Assembly: GCF_024362485.1 (NCBI RefSeq)
Contig: NZ_CP101456.1
Coordinates: 1,178,001-1,242,000, forward strand
Direction: 5' to 3'
Source: Natronobeatus ordinarius
GTDB lineage: Archaea; Halobacteriota; Halobacteria; Halobacteriales; Natrialbaceae
DNA: 64,000 nt
Shown: positions 48,864 through 57,020 of the stretch, piece by piece
Layout: every line of letters begins with the position of its first letter
Numbering within the stretch: the first letter of the stretch is position 1
The notes under the pieces: model-generated
What the model was told of the DNA's origin: nothing
Seen by the model: the letters and a program-made list of their open reading frames with translations, nothing else
The model's database searches: none
Program-made: the position numbers and the translations under genes

Positions 48864-50690
48864 TCACTCCCGCCAGCGGGCGTCTGCCAGCGTCCGCTGG
48901 ACGGCTTCGTGACCGACCGCCGCCGCGAGCGTCTCGAACCCGGCGCGCTCGGATCGATCGCTGGCGTTCGCGACCAGCCGCGAGACGATGAACTCGGGCG
49001 TCGACCGGCCGACCGTCCCGAAGCGGGGCTGGTAGTCGACGAGCAACTCGAGCTCCGGACTCAACCCCTCGGCAAAGATGCCGTCGACGCGCGCTTCCGT
49101 GGGAAGTGGTTCGAGATCCTCGGCGAGGTGGGTGACGAACACCCCTAACGCGTCGCGCTCGACCGTGAGCGTCACGAGGCCGTGGAGCAGGTCGGCGGCG
49201 CTGCCGGGCTCGGTGATCGCCTCGAACTCGTCGACGAGCATGAGCGTCCGGCCACCGCCGGAAAGCGGCGGGACGACCGAGCGCAGCGTCGACTCGAGCA
49301 CGCCCGCGTTGAAACTGGCGTGACGGCGGTGAAAGACCAGCGCGTCGACGGGTGTCACCTCGGCGCGGTCGGCGGGCACCGGCAGCCCCATCGAGGCGAG
49401 CAAGACCACCTGGCAGAGCGTCTCGAGCAGCGTCGTCTTCCCGCCGCTGTTCGCGCCGGTGAGCACCGCGACGCGCTCGTCGCCGGGCGTCGAGTCGGCC
49501 GCCTCGGGCACCTCCTTGGCACCGACCGTGTGGCTCCCGAGCGCGTAGGTCACGGGCTGGACCGACGCCTCGTCGGCCGCCGCAAGCGTGAGGTTTCGTG
49601 CGTTCACGACCGAGACGGCGCCAGCCCCGTCGTCTCGCGTCGATCCCGCGCTCGCCCGGTCCGAGGCGCGTGGCGCTTCGTCGCCGACGAACGTCGGCCG
49701 CGTACAGTCGTAGGCGAGCGCGAAGCGAGCGAGCGAGAGCTCGAGTGCGATCTCGTCGACCGCCGAGACGGCCCGATCGATCTCCGCGCGGGCGTCGGCG
49801 ATCGACGCCTCGAGGTCGCGTGTCACCGCCGCCTCGCGTTCGTCGACCGCTTCGGTCAACGACGTGCGCAGGTTCCGGAGGGTCCCGCCGACGAAGTCCG
49901 TCGCGTCGGCCGCGTCGGTCGGCATCGCCGCTCGAACCTGGTCGATCGTGACGTCTGTCTCGCGAAGCACTCGATCCTCGAACGCCTCCCTGAACCGGTC
50001 GACGTCGCGGACGCCTTCTGACCGGAGCTCGTCGATCAGCTCGAGTGCGTTCGCGTCCAGGTCCTCGACGGCCCCTAACGCGGTCCGTACCCGGTCAAGT
50101 TCGTCGTCGGTCCCCTCGCGGACGCGGCCACCCTCGAGCGCCGACAGCGCGGCCGCCGCCTCCTCGAGCGCCTCCCGCTCGAGATCGGCGATCGCTTCGA
50201 AGGGGCCGGCGTCAATCTCGGCCTCGAGCAGGGCGAGGGCGGCCTCGACGGCTGCGAGTTCGCTCTCGTCGCGCTCGTCGTATCGCTTGTAGGCTTCGAG
50301 GACGGTTTCCCGGTCGTCCTCGGGCAAGTTGGTCCAGGCATCCCGCGCTTCGAGGACGGCGTCGAGTCGATCGTCCATCTCCTCGCGGGTCGAACACGGC
50401 GTGAGCACGCGGATGCGGTCGGCCGCGCGCTCGGTGACCGCCCGTTCGACGGCGAGGTCGAGCAGCTCCTTGTAGGCGGCGCGGGCGTCGCTCGTCGCCA
50501 GTATCTCCATGCCGTCGCCGCCGGTGGCTCGACGGAGGATCTGCGTCGCCCGGCCGCGCGGGAGACCGGCCTCCGACAGCGTGCGAACGTCGCCGCTCTC
50601 GATCGCCCGGACCGCCCGCTCGACGCCGAGTTCCTCGACGAGCGTCTCGCGCGTCTTCGGCCCGACTCCCCAGTACTCCTCGAGTCGCAT
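48864..50690 (-). CDS. MutS2-like DNA repair/recombination ATPase
   Basis: A 608-residue MutS-family ATPase without the mismatch-recognition domain. It starts with a helix-hairpin-helix region (LEEYWGVGPKTRETLVEELG, and GLPRGRATQIL), followed by a long helical lever/clamp region (about 65-330). The ATPase follows: Walker A TGANSGGKTT (411-420) and Walker B RTLMLVDEFEAI, with a GLPVPADRAEV loop. MutS2-type proteins act on branched DNA or stalled ribosomes rather than mismatches. The C-terminal Smr nuclease domain of bacterial MutS2 is absent. Haloarchaea typically have such short forms. Monocistronic. Confidence 0.87.
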   Translation of the reverse strand: MRLEEYWGVGPKTRETLVEELGVERAVRAIESGDVRTLSEAGLPRGRATQILRRATGGDGMEILATSDARAAYKELLDLAVERAVTERAADRIRVLTPCSTREEMDDRLDAVLEARDAWTNLPEDDRETVLEAYKRYDERDESELAAVEAALALLEAEIDAGPFEAIADLEREALEEAAAALSALEGGRVREGTDDELDRVRTALGAVEDLDANALELIDELRSEGVRDVDRFREAFEDRVLRETDVTIDQVRAAMPTDAADATDFVGGTLRNLRTSLTEAVDEREAAVTRDLEASIADARAEIDRAVSAVDEIALELSLARFALAYDCTRPTFVGDEAPRASDRASAGSTRDDGAGAVSVVNARNLTLAAADEASVQPVTYALGSHTVGAKEVPEAADSTPGDERVAVLTGANSGGKTTLLETLCQVVLLASMGLPVPADRAEVTPVDALVFHRRHASFNAGVLESTLRSVVPPLSGGGRTLMLVDEFEAITEPGSAADLLHGLVTLTVERDALGVFVTHLAEDLEPLPTEARVDGIFAEGLSPELELLVDYQPRFGTVGRSTPEFIVSRLVANASDRSERAGFETLAAAVGHEAVQRTLADARWRE

Positions 50691-50762
50691 GTCCGTCGAT
50701 TCGAGGCCGGGACCGTAAACACTGTGAGATCGTCTCGAGGGGCGTCGTCTCTAGTGGGCGGC

Positions 50763-51473
50763 TCACTCGGCCCCGTCGTCGCCGTCGACACCGTATTCGA
50801 AGTCGTGGCTGCTTCCGTCTGCTCCGGTGACCGTTACTGACCCACACGTTGGAACCTCGTTCTCGAACACCGCACGAACGAGGAGCGTGGGATAGTGGAG
50901 TTGCTGTGCACATAGCTCGTCCGGCGCCGACGTGTCGACGACGCGTGCGTCGACGACCAGGCCGGCAGGACCCACGTCGATCGTCTCGAGTTCGACGTCG
51001 TAACAGAGGTTCGGCCCTCGAGCCTGGACGAGGACGAGCGTCGACCGGTCGAAGTCGGTCTCGTCGACGAACGCCTCGAGCTCGCCGTTCGTCCTCGCGT
51101 CTTCGATCGCCTCCTCGGCCTCGGTCGCCGAGGATAGCGCCTCGACGTGGGGTTCGCCGACGTTGATCGAGTACGAGATCGTCTCGTACTCGACGAGCGT
51201 GTACCCGTCACCGTCCTCCTCGCCACCATCGCCGTTCTCGTCGTCACCACCGTCGGTCGCTTTTTCGTGACCGTCGCCGGTCTCCGTTCCATCGTCGTCA
51301 GCACTCGCGTCGGCTTGCCCGTCGTCGCCGTTCGGCTCCTCACCGTGGTCACTTCCATCACCGCCGTCGGGCTCGCCCGGTGTGGCAGCTGCGTCGTCGT
51401 CGAGACAACCGGCGAGCGTCGCAGTCCCGACCAGCGATGCGCCGACAACCATCCGTCTCCGTGTCACGCCCAT
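50763..51473 (-). CDS. Tat lipoprotein with acidic linker
   Basis: A 236-residue protein with Tat signal (TRRRMVVGASLVG) and lipobox LAGC (about 21-24). A long Asp/Gly/Glu-rich low-complexity linker (about 26-95) follows, then a ~135-residue globular domain with two Cys (GPNLCYDVEL; APDELCAQQ) and a third in VPTCGSV. The domain has beta-strand character and is of unknown function. The ATG at 51473 is chosen because it places the Tat motif correctly; a much longer upstream frame is rejected. The linker is typical of haloarchaeal surface lipoproteins. Confidence 0.72.
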   Translation of the reverse strand: MGVTRRRMVVGASLVGTATLAGCLDDDAAATPGEPDGGDGSDHGEEPNGDDGQADASADDDGTETGDGHEKATDGGDDENGDGGEEDGDGYTLVEYETISYSINVGEPHVEALSSATEAEEAIEDARTNGELEAFVDETDFDRSTLVLVQARGPNLCYDVELETIDVGPAGLVVDARVVDTSAPDELCAQQLHYPTLLVRAVFENEVPTCGSVTVTGADGSSHDFEYGVDGDDGAE

Positions 51474-52001
51474 ACCTACTGTCAGGTAGACGACCCAGAT
51501 ATATCCGAGGGATGGTGAAACGAAGATTTCACCGTGGCCGGGGCGTCCACGTGGTTCCAGGGATGCGACTCGTGCCTGTCGATAGGGTGAGCGGCGTGGC
51601 AACTGGCTCCTCGTCCGTGGAGCGTGTGACAGGGCGGCGGTGGGGAGTCCGCCCTGGCATGAGAGACATGAGCGCACTCGACGCGGGGGCGAGTCCACGT
51701 CCGAGCGTCCGGGCACGAACGCACGATGATCGGCCAGTAGGCGCGTCGTGGTCTGATTCGAGCGTGTACCCAGCGGGGTCGTCGATCCCCGCACGTGAGT
51801 CGAACCGAGCGCCACCCTTTGTTATGCGTTCGCTGGTGGTCCAGTAGCCGGATGAAAACTGCCCCAGAGCGACGCTACAGCACGTCTAACGGCCGGCTAC
51901 AGCGCCGTCCGATTCGACGCCGCTCGATAGTGACTGGCTACTCGAGCGGAGGGTGATCCTACCCCAGGGGGCGACCGTGGTCGAACGGTGACTGACGCCG
52001 G
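51474..52001. other. Intergenic region, no gene seen
   Basis: About 530 bases between two minus-strand genes. Short open frames are present on both strands but have arginine/serine-rich, non-acidic translations. I see no RNA gene, repeat or clear promoter other than A/T-poor spacer. Confidence 0.55.
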
Positions 52002-53162
52002 TCAGTCGGCGACGACCGAGTCGTCGCTCTCGCGCTGGTCTGCGGGGAACCAGGCGAGTTCGTGGTCTGCGGTGACGCGGACGGCGACGCGCTCGTCGAG
52101 TTCGATCCGATCGGAGTGGTTGTGCATGCACTCGATAACGTCGCCATCGTCGAGCTCGACGCGGTAGAGGACGGTCGGTCCGAGATACCGTCGGTAGACG
52201 ACGGCTCCGTCGGCCTCGGCGCCGTTGGTGGGGGAGGCGGTTACGTCGTCGGGACGGACGAGCAGGTCGATGGTCGTGCCGTCGTACTCTTCGGCGAGTC
52301 CGTTGACGTCGTCGCGAAGGACGCGTCCGAGAGCGGTGTCGACGTGGTCGCCGCGGACCCGTCCCGAGAGGAAGCTGGCGTGACCGAGAAAGCCAGCGAC
52401 GAACCGTGACTTCGGTTGCTGGAAAACCTGCTCTGGGCGGCCCAGCTGCTCGAGCGACCCATCGTTCATCACCGCGACCCGATCGGAGATCGACAGCGCT
52501 TCCTCCTGGTCGTGGGTGACCGAGATCGCCGTCACGCCGGTCTCCTTGATGATCTGGCGGACCTCCTCGCGCATCTCGACCCGGAGGTCGACGTCGAGAC
52601 TCGAGAACGGCTCGTCGAGCAACAGCATCTCCGGTTCGGGCGCGAGCGACCTGGCGAGAGCGATCCGCTGTTGCTGGCCGCCGGAGAGCTCTTCCGGATA
52701 CGCCTCGCCCTGGGACTCGAGGCCGACCAGCTCGAGCAGCTCCGCGACGCGGGCCTCGCGCTCCTCGCGGGGCCAGTCTTTCAACCCGAACGCGACGTTC
52801 TCGTGGGCGGTGAGGTGAGGGAACAGCGCGAAGTCCTGGAAGACCACGCCGACGCCGCGCTCTTCGGGCGGGACGAACGAGCCGTTGCCGGCGACGGAGT
52901 CGCCCCGAAGCCGGACCTCGCCGCCGTCGGGCCGCTCGAGGCCAGCGATGAGCCGAAGCGTCGTGGTCTTCCCACAGCCGGAGGGACCGAGCAACGTGAG
53001 GATTTCGCCGTCGCGAACCGAGAGCGACAGGTCAGAGATCACACACTCCTCGCCGTACCATTTCTCGACGCCCTCGAGTTCGAGAACGGTAGCGCTCGTC
53101 CCGGCAGACGGCTCGTCGACCGTCGTCTGGGCCGCCCTCCGCGCGAGTTTCGATTGCGACAT
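52002..53162 (-). CDS. Fe(III)/spermidine-type ABC ATPase with TOBE domain
   Basis: A 386-residue ATPase of the FbpC/PotA type. Walker A GPSGCGKTTT (about 58-67), Q-loop VVFQDFALFPHL, signature LSGGQQQRI, Walker B MLLLDEPFSSLD and switch His in SVTHDQEEALS are followed by a C-terminal TOBE regulatory domain (about 300-375). The operator in front (53183-53198) matches DtxR-family iron boxes, so Fe(III) import is the best guess. The permease and binding protein are not adjacent and must be elsewhere. The start at ATG 53162 allows a 35-residue charged N-terminal tail. Confidence 0.85.
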   Translation of the reverse strand: MSQSKLARRAAQTTVDEPSAGTSATVLELEGVEKWYGEECVISDLSLSVRDGEILTLLGPSGCGKTTTLRLIAGLERPDGGEVRLRGDSVAGNGSFVPPEERGVGVVFQDFALFPHLTAHENVAFGLKDWPREEREARVAELLELVGLESQGEAYPEELSGGQQQRIALARSLAPEPEMLLLDEPFSSLDVDLRVEMREEVRQIIKETGVTAISVTHDQEEALSISDRVAVMNDGSLEQLGRPEQVFQQPKSRFVAGFLGHASFLSGRVRGDHVDTALGRVLRDDVNGLAEEYDGTTIDLLVRPDDVTASPTNGAEADGAVVYRRYLGPTVLYRVELDDGDVIECMHNHSDRIELDERVAVRVTADHELAWFPADQRESDDSVVAD

Positions 53163-53182
53163 CGTCGATTCTCTCTGTTCGA

Positions 53183-53198
53183 TTTAGGCGGGCCTAAA
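53183..53198. promoter_or_regulatory. DtxR/IdeR-like iron-box palindrome
   Basis: TTTAGGCGGGCCTAAA, a perfect 7-bp inverted repeat with GG centre. It matches the TTAGG...CCTAA half-sites of DtxR-family metal regulators (in haloarchaea SirR/Idr). It lies between the TATA box (53201-53210) and the ATG, where a bound repressor would block transcription. Confidence 0.65.
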
Positions 53199-53200
53199 AC

Positions 53201-53210
53201 ACTTATAGAT
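53201..53210 (-). promoter_or_regulatory. Promoter of the Fe-type ABC ATPase gene
   Basis: Minus strand ATCTATAAGT, a TATA-like box about 39-48 bases before the ATG, directly beside the iron-box palindrome. Confidence 0.6.
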
Positions 53211-53242
53211 ACCGGTTCGTTCCACGTCGAGGAACGGCCGGC

Positions 53243-53713
53243 TCAGAGTTCGACGCCGCTGGGGATCAGGCTGTGCCCGCGCAACAGGTTGCCCTGGTCG
53301 TCGTAGACGAGAAACGTTCGTTTGTCGTACGTGACGAACTCCTCGCCGTCGATCGTGATGGACACCTCGTAGCGACCCTCGTCGTCGCTCGCCGACTCGC
53401 CGTAGTTGCGGGCCGCCCGGATGAACGTGAGGACGTTCTCGGCGTCCTCGTTGAGCTCGAGCACGAAATCACCCGTGAGCCGATCGGTCACGCTGACGAC
53501 GCCCGCTGCGTCGTCGTCGAGGGGCTCTTGCAGTCGGAGGGCGACGTCGGTTTCGCCGGCCTCGAGCGGCTCGCCGTCGAGGCCAGTGAGGCGCTCGCGA
53601 AGTGTCGTCGCTGGACCCGTAAAATCGATCGATACCGACGGTTTCTGCGGTTCTCCGCCGGTTTCGACCCAGTCGACGTTGCTGACGTCCAGCGTGAAGT
53701 GCTCGCGCCTCAT
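53243..53713 (-). CDS. Conserved haloarchaeal protein (DUF5793)
   Basis: A 156-residue acidic protein beginning MRREHFTLDVSNVDWVETGG and ending HSLIPSGVEL, features I recognise as haloarchaeal DUF5793. The chain is beta-rich. Function unknown. The ATG at 53713 is the conserved start; the frame extends upstream through the intergenic gap and the divergent methyltransferase gene with no similarity. It is divergent from the methyltransferase. Confidence 0.78.
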   Translation of the reverse strand: MRREHFTLDVSNVDWVETGGEPQKPSVSIDFTGPATTLRERLTGLDGEPLEAGETDVALRLQEPLDDDAAGVVSVTDRLTGDFVLELNEDAENVLTFIRAARNYGESASDDEGRYEVSITIDGEEFVTYDKRTFLVYDDQGNLLRGHSLIPSGVEL

Positions 53714-53807
53714 TCCGTACGTCCGCTTGGGACTGACGGGGTATGAACGTAACGCCCAGACGGTGGCGGGTCGCCACGCTTTTGAGCCGTCCCGGACCAC
53801 GGGCAGT

Positions 53808-54443
53808 ATGGATCGTCGGGCCGACGTCAGGGACACCTACGACCGCATCGCGACCCACTTCGCCGCCACCCGCGAGTACGCCTGGCCCGAGGTCGAATCG
53901 TTCGTCGCCGACGCCACCGGGCGCGTCGGCCTCGACGTCGGCTGTGGAAACTGTCGCCACGCCGAACTCCTCGCCGACCGCGTCGACCGGACGATCGGCC
54001 TCGACGTCAGCCGCGGCCTCCTCGAAACCGGCCGCGAACGGGCGACCGACCGGGCGTTCGCGGTCGACCTCGTCCAGGGAGACGCCGCCACCCTCCCCCT
54101 CCGGACCGATACCGTCGACCTCGCGGTGTACGTCGCGACGCTCCACCACCTCCCCACGCGCGAGAGTCGACTGGCGAGTCTCGACGAACTCGCGCGCGTC
54201 CTCACTCCGGACGGCCGCGCGCTCGTCAGCGCCTGGTCGACCGCCCACGACCGCTTCGACGCCGAGGAGGGGTTCGACACGACCGTCGAGTGGACTCTCC
54301 CCGGTGGCGAACCCGTCGACCGCTTCTACCACATCTACGCCCCCGAGGAGTTCGAAGCCGACCTCGAGGAAAGCGACCTCGTGGTCCGGGAGTGGGAGGT
54401 CTCGAGCGGAAACTGCTACGCCGAGGTCGCAGGCCGTGCGTGA
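53808..54443 (+). CDS. Class I SAM methyltransferase (Trm9-like)
   Basis: A 211-residue methyltransferase. SAM motif I is GLDVGCGNCRHAELLAD (about 44-60), with post-I TIGLDVSRGLL, motif IV TVDLAVYVATLHHLPTR and a C-terminal VREWEVSSGNCYAEVAG strand pattern. The GCGNCRH loop and the overall layout resemble Trm9/ABH8-type tRNA wobble-uridine methyltransferases; other small-molecule targets are possible. tRNA-Gly(UCC), a tRNA with wobble U, lies 130 bases downstream, which is suggestive but not evidence. ATG at 53808. Confidence 0.85.
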   Translation: MDRRADVRDTYDRIATHFAATREYAWPEVESFVADATGRVGLDVGCGNCRHAELLADRVDRTIGLDVSRGLLETGRERATDRAFAVDLVQGDAATLPLRTDTVDLAVYVATLHHLPTRESRLASLDELARVLTPDGRALVSAWSTAHDRFDAEEGFDTTVEWTLPGGEPVDRFYHIYAPEEFEADLEESDLVVREWEVSSGNCYAEVAGRA

Positions 54444-54575
54444 CTCGAGCCGGTGCCCCCGGCGTAGTCGTGGTGTATGGGCGTGGTGTGCTCGAGCGTG
54501 ACGCAACTCGAGACCGAAAAGGAAACGCCCTTAAACGAACGCCGAAAAGAGAGAGATGCGCTTCGAACGAAGCGA

Positions 54576-54646
54576 GCGCCGGTGGTCTAGTGGCAGGACC
54601 TGAGCCTTCCAAGCTCATGGCCCGGGTTCAAATCCCGGCCGGCGCA
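54576..54646 (+). tRNA. tRNA-Gly (anticodon UCC)
   Basis: A 71-nt class I tRNA. Acceptor stem GCGCCGG/CCGGCGC with discriminator A; anticodon stem TGAGC/GCTCA around loop CTTCCAA, giving anticodon UCC (Gly GGA/GGG); T-arm CCGGG-TTCAAAT-CCCGG. No intron, CCA not encoded. Its 3' end is copied 123 bases downstream. Confidence 0.96.
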
Positions 54647-54747
54647 TGTCGCGACGAACAATTCGTGAGTCGCGACTGCGGTCGCAGGATTTGAATTACG
54701 GAAGACGCAGCCGAGCGAACGCCAGTGAGCGAGGACCGTCTTCAGGT
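54647..54747 (+). mobile_element. tRNA-flanking structured element (Gly copy)
   Basis: About 100 bases between the tRNA-Gly gene and its duplicated 3' end. Parts in order: hairpin TCGCGAC...GTCGCGA around AATTCGTGA, GGATTTGAATTACGGAAGACG (an inverted T-arm-like segment), an inner hairpin (GAAGACG...CGTCTTC), then the duplicate T-arm. The tRNA-Ser element (6990-7107) has the same parts in the same order. Non-coding. Confidence 0.5.
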
Positions 54748-54772
54748 GGTTCAAATCCCGGCCGGCGCATGT
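54748..54772 (+). repeat. Detached copy of the tRNA-Gly 3' end (att-like)
   Basis: 25 bases identical to 54625-54649 (T-arm, acceptor and first flanking bases); the following bases gcga are also shared after one mismatch. A target duplication from integration at the tRNA 3' end is the simplest explanation. Confidence 0.75.
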
Positions 54773-54824
54773 TGCGATGAACGGACGTGACGAGCGACTG
54801 CGCCACGTCGACGAGTCCGAACGC

Positions 54825-56654
54825 TCACGTATGAAACGAGACGTCCCCAGAGTCGTACACCGTGTTTCGCGCCGCCAGTTCGTCACTGGGGAACTCGTCG
54901 TCGGAGACGTACTGGGAGAACTGGAGCGGTCGCTTCTCGCGCTCGCCGTCGCGAATGAGGACGCCCCCGTACGGGGCGAACAGTTCCTCGCCCGGTTCCA
55001 CGAGCACCATGTTACAACTCGAGTCCTGCAGCTCTGAGAGGTAGCGACAGGAGACCCGGTCGGATCCGATGAGGCCGTCGTAGTCGTCGTCGATCGTCGA
55101 GAACGACTGTCGTTCGTTCTCCGAGAGGTAGTACGTGTAGAAGGGTCGTTCGACGACCGGGTTGTCCGACGCGACGAAGTCGTTGGAGACGGCGGTGAAC
55201 GCGAGCCCGGACGTGAGCACGAGCAGGAGCAAGAACACCACGAGCCCGCCGCGCTGTCCCACCTCGGACACGCCGACACCGGCGGTCAGCGCGATGAACA
55301 TGAATCCGTAGTGACCGAACCGGCCGACGTTGACGCCGGCCAGCGAGTCGAGCAGGAGGGTGGGGCCCGGGAGGACGAGCGGAACCAGCGCCAGTGTCAC
55401 GACGCCGACCGCGGCGAACGGGGAGGCAGCCGACCGCTCGTCCCGAAACCAGAACAGGAAGCCGAGCAGCGCGAAGAACAACAGAAACGAGTAGGGGACG
55501 TAGTTTGCGACCTCGACCCAGGGATCGGTGATGACGCCCGATGGGGCCGTCGCTGGCGCCGGTCCGGTGAACACCTCGACTGCCGTCGAGAGCAATCGAG
55601 CGGTGAGAAAGTCCGCTCGATACAGCCAGTAGAGACACGTGATCAGGGCCGTCGCGCCGAGGACGAACCCGTCGACGATCCGCGCTCGCGTTCCGATCGC
55701 TCGCTCGGCGACGTACAGGATCGAGAGGATTACCGCCACGAACGGGATCGACACTGGGTGGTAGATCACGATGCCCGAGACGAGTGCGAGGCTGACGATC
55801 CTCGTCTGGGCCGTCGGCAGGATCGTGAGCGTGAGCAAGAGGATGAGAAACAGGATCGACGTCACGCTCCGGGGGATCGAGTACATGCCGTAGAAAATGT
55901 ATAGCGGGAAGCTAATCATCATCAGACAGGAGAGCAAGGCGGCGCGTTCGTTCGGATAGATGCGACGGGTCAGGGCGTACATCGCGGGGACGCCCGCGCT
56001 GAAGGTGAGGCCACCGAGCAGAAACGTGGTCGTGTGTGGGCTCACCCAGCCGCCGAAGAGCCGGTACGTTCCGGCAATAAAGACGTGCCACAGCAGGAAC
56101 GGCTCGTACGTCCGCGAGAGAATCCGCGTCCGTCCGGTTTCGATGATCGCGGTCGTAAACGAGAGGTGGCCCGTCAGATCGGTTCGACCGACGAACAGCT
56201 CGTAGTTCAGCGTGACGCTGAAGATTACGAGTAACACCGCGACCGACGCGTGGTACAGGCAGATCGCCCGTCCTGCACTCCCCGTCGGCGACGTCACGAC
56301 CAGGACGAAGACGAGGACGTACGTGAACGCGACGCCGACGTAGAAGACCGTCGGTCGAACCTCGGAGACGGTCACCAGTATCACGAGCGCACTCACCGAG
56401 AGGTGAAACAGGATCGAGGGGAGTCGCCAGTCGACCTCGCGTCGAACCGACGCCCGTCTCGGCGTGCGAACCAGCACGACGACGATCGACGCGAGCACCA
56501 TCGGAACGGCCAGGTAGCTACCGAGGACCGAGAGGTTCGGCTCCCCGAGCCACAGCGGCCCGAGCACGCCGGCGAGTGCGAGCACCGGCAGTCCAACGAT
56601 GGCGACTTTGTAGAGGACCCCGACTCCCCAGCGGTCGCGCACGGTGAGTCCCAT
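54825..56654 (-). CDS. Large multi-pass membrane protein, glycan-locus type
   Basis: A 609-residue protein with about 13-14 hydrophobic helices and a soluble C-terminal ~110 residues (after about 490). The layout of helices with an extracellular loop after helix 1 and a soluble C-terminal domain resembles GT-C glycosyltransferases and DUF2206-like surface-polysaccharide proteins. I cannot pick out a certain DD/DE catalytic motif, though FVGRTDLTGHLSF follows the fifth helix, where such acids sit. Its position beside lyase-like and glycan-synthesis genes supports a role in exopolysaccharide or glycoprotein assembly. Start at ATG 56654. Confidence 0.7.
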   Translation of the reverse strand: MGLTVRDRWGVGVLYKVAIVGLPVLALAGVLGPLWLGEPNLSVLGSYLAVPMVLASIVVVLVRTPRRASVRREVDWRLPSILFHLSVSALVILVTVSEVRPTVFYVGVAFTYVLVFVLVVTSPTGSAGRAICLYHASVAVLLVIFSVTLNYELFVGRTDLTGHLSFTTAIIETGRTRILSRTYEPFLLWHVFIAGTYRLFGGWVSPHTTTFLLGGLTFSAGVPAMYALTRRIYPNERAALLSCLMMISFPLYIFYGMYSIPRSVTSILFLILLLTLTILPTAQTRIVSLALVSGIVIYHPVSIPFVAVILSILYVAERAIGTRARIVDGFVLGATALITCLYWLYRADFLTARLLSTAVEVFTGPAPATAPSGVITDPWVEVANYVPYSFLLFFALLGFLFWFRDERSAASPFAAVGVVTLALVPLVLPGPTLLLDSLAGVNVGRFGHYGFMFIALTAGVGVSEVGQRGGLVVFLLLLVLTSGLAFTAVSNDFVASDNPVVERPFYTYYLSENERQSFSTIDDDYDGLIGSDRVSCRYLSELQDSSCNMVLVEPGEELFAPYGGVLIRDGEREKRPLQFSQYVSDDEFPSDELAARNTVYDSGDVSFHT

Positions 56655-57020
56655 CGGGCGTCACGCCACCGCGTTCGGTCGGCCCGTGGCGACGATCCAC
56701 TCGCCTCGCCTCGCGGCCCGACCGGCGGGACGCGTTCCGTTCGTCCTCGAGCGTCGCCTCCGTCGCCTCGAGTCGCTGACCGAACCGATCGACGGGAACG
56801 AACGGCGGATACTGGCGACGTACATATGCGCGTCCCTACGATACGAGTCCGAAAAAGGTGTCGGTGAGGTATAATATGGCCGAAACAGCCGTGCTTGAAC
56901 CAAGCAACGGACTGTACAGACCAAGAGACGGTCACGAGCCGCGACTCGAGCGTGCCCCGCCACGATCACGCTCCGGGACGACTGCGACCGACGCGAACCC
57001 GATCGGCCGGGTACGATTCC
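56655..57020. other. Intergenic gap
   Basis: About 366 bases. The minus strand carries a TATA-like CATATTATACC at about 56868-56878, far from the membrane-protein start. A short plus frame from 56876 (MAETAVLEPSN...) overlaps the lyase-like gene end and is not convincing. Confidence 0.45.

Noticed and set aside
51380..51847. 155-codon plus-strand frame in the 51.5-kb gap
   Set aside because: No acidic bias, no ribosome site, arginine/serine-rich; it partly overlaps the lipoprotein gene.
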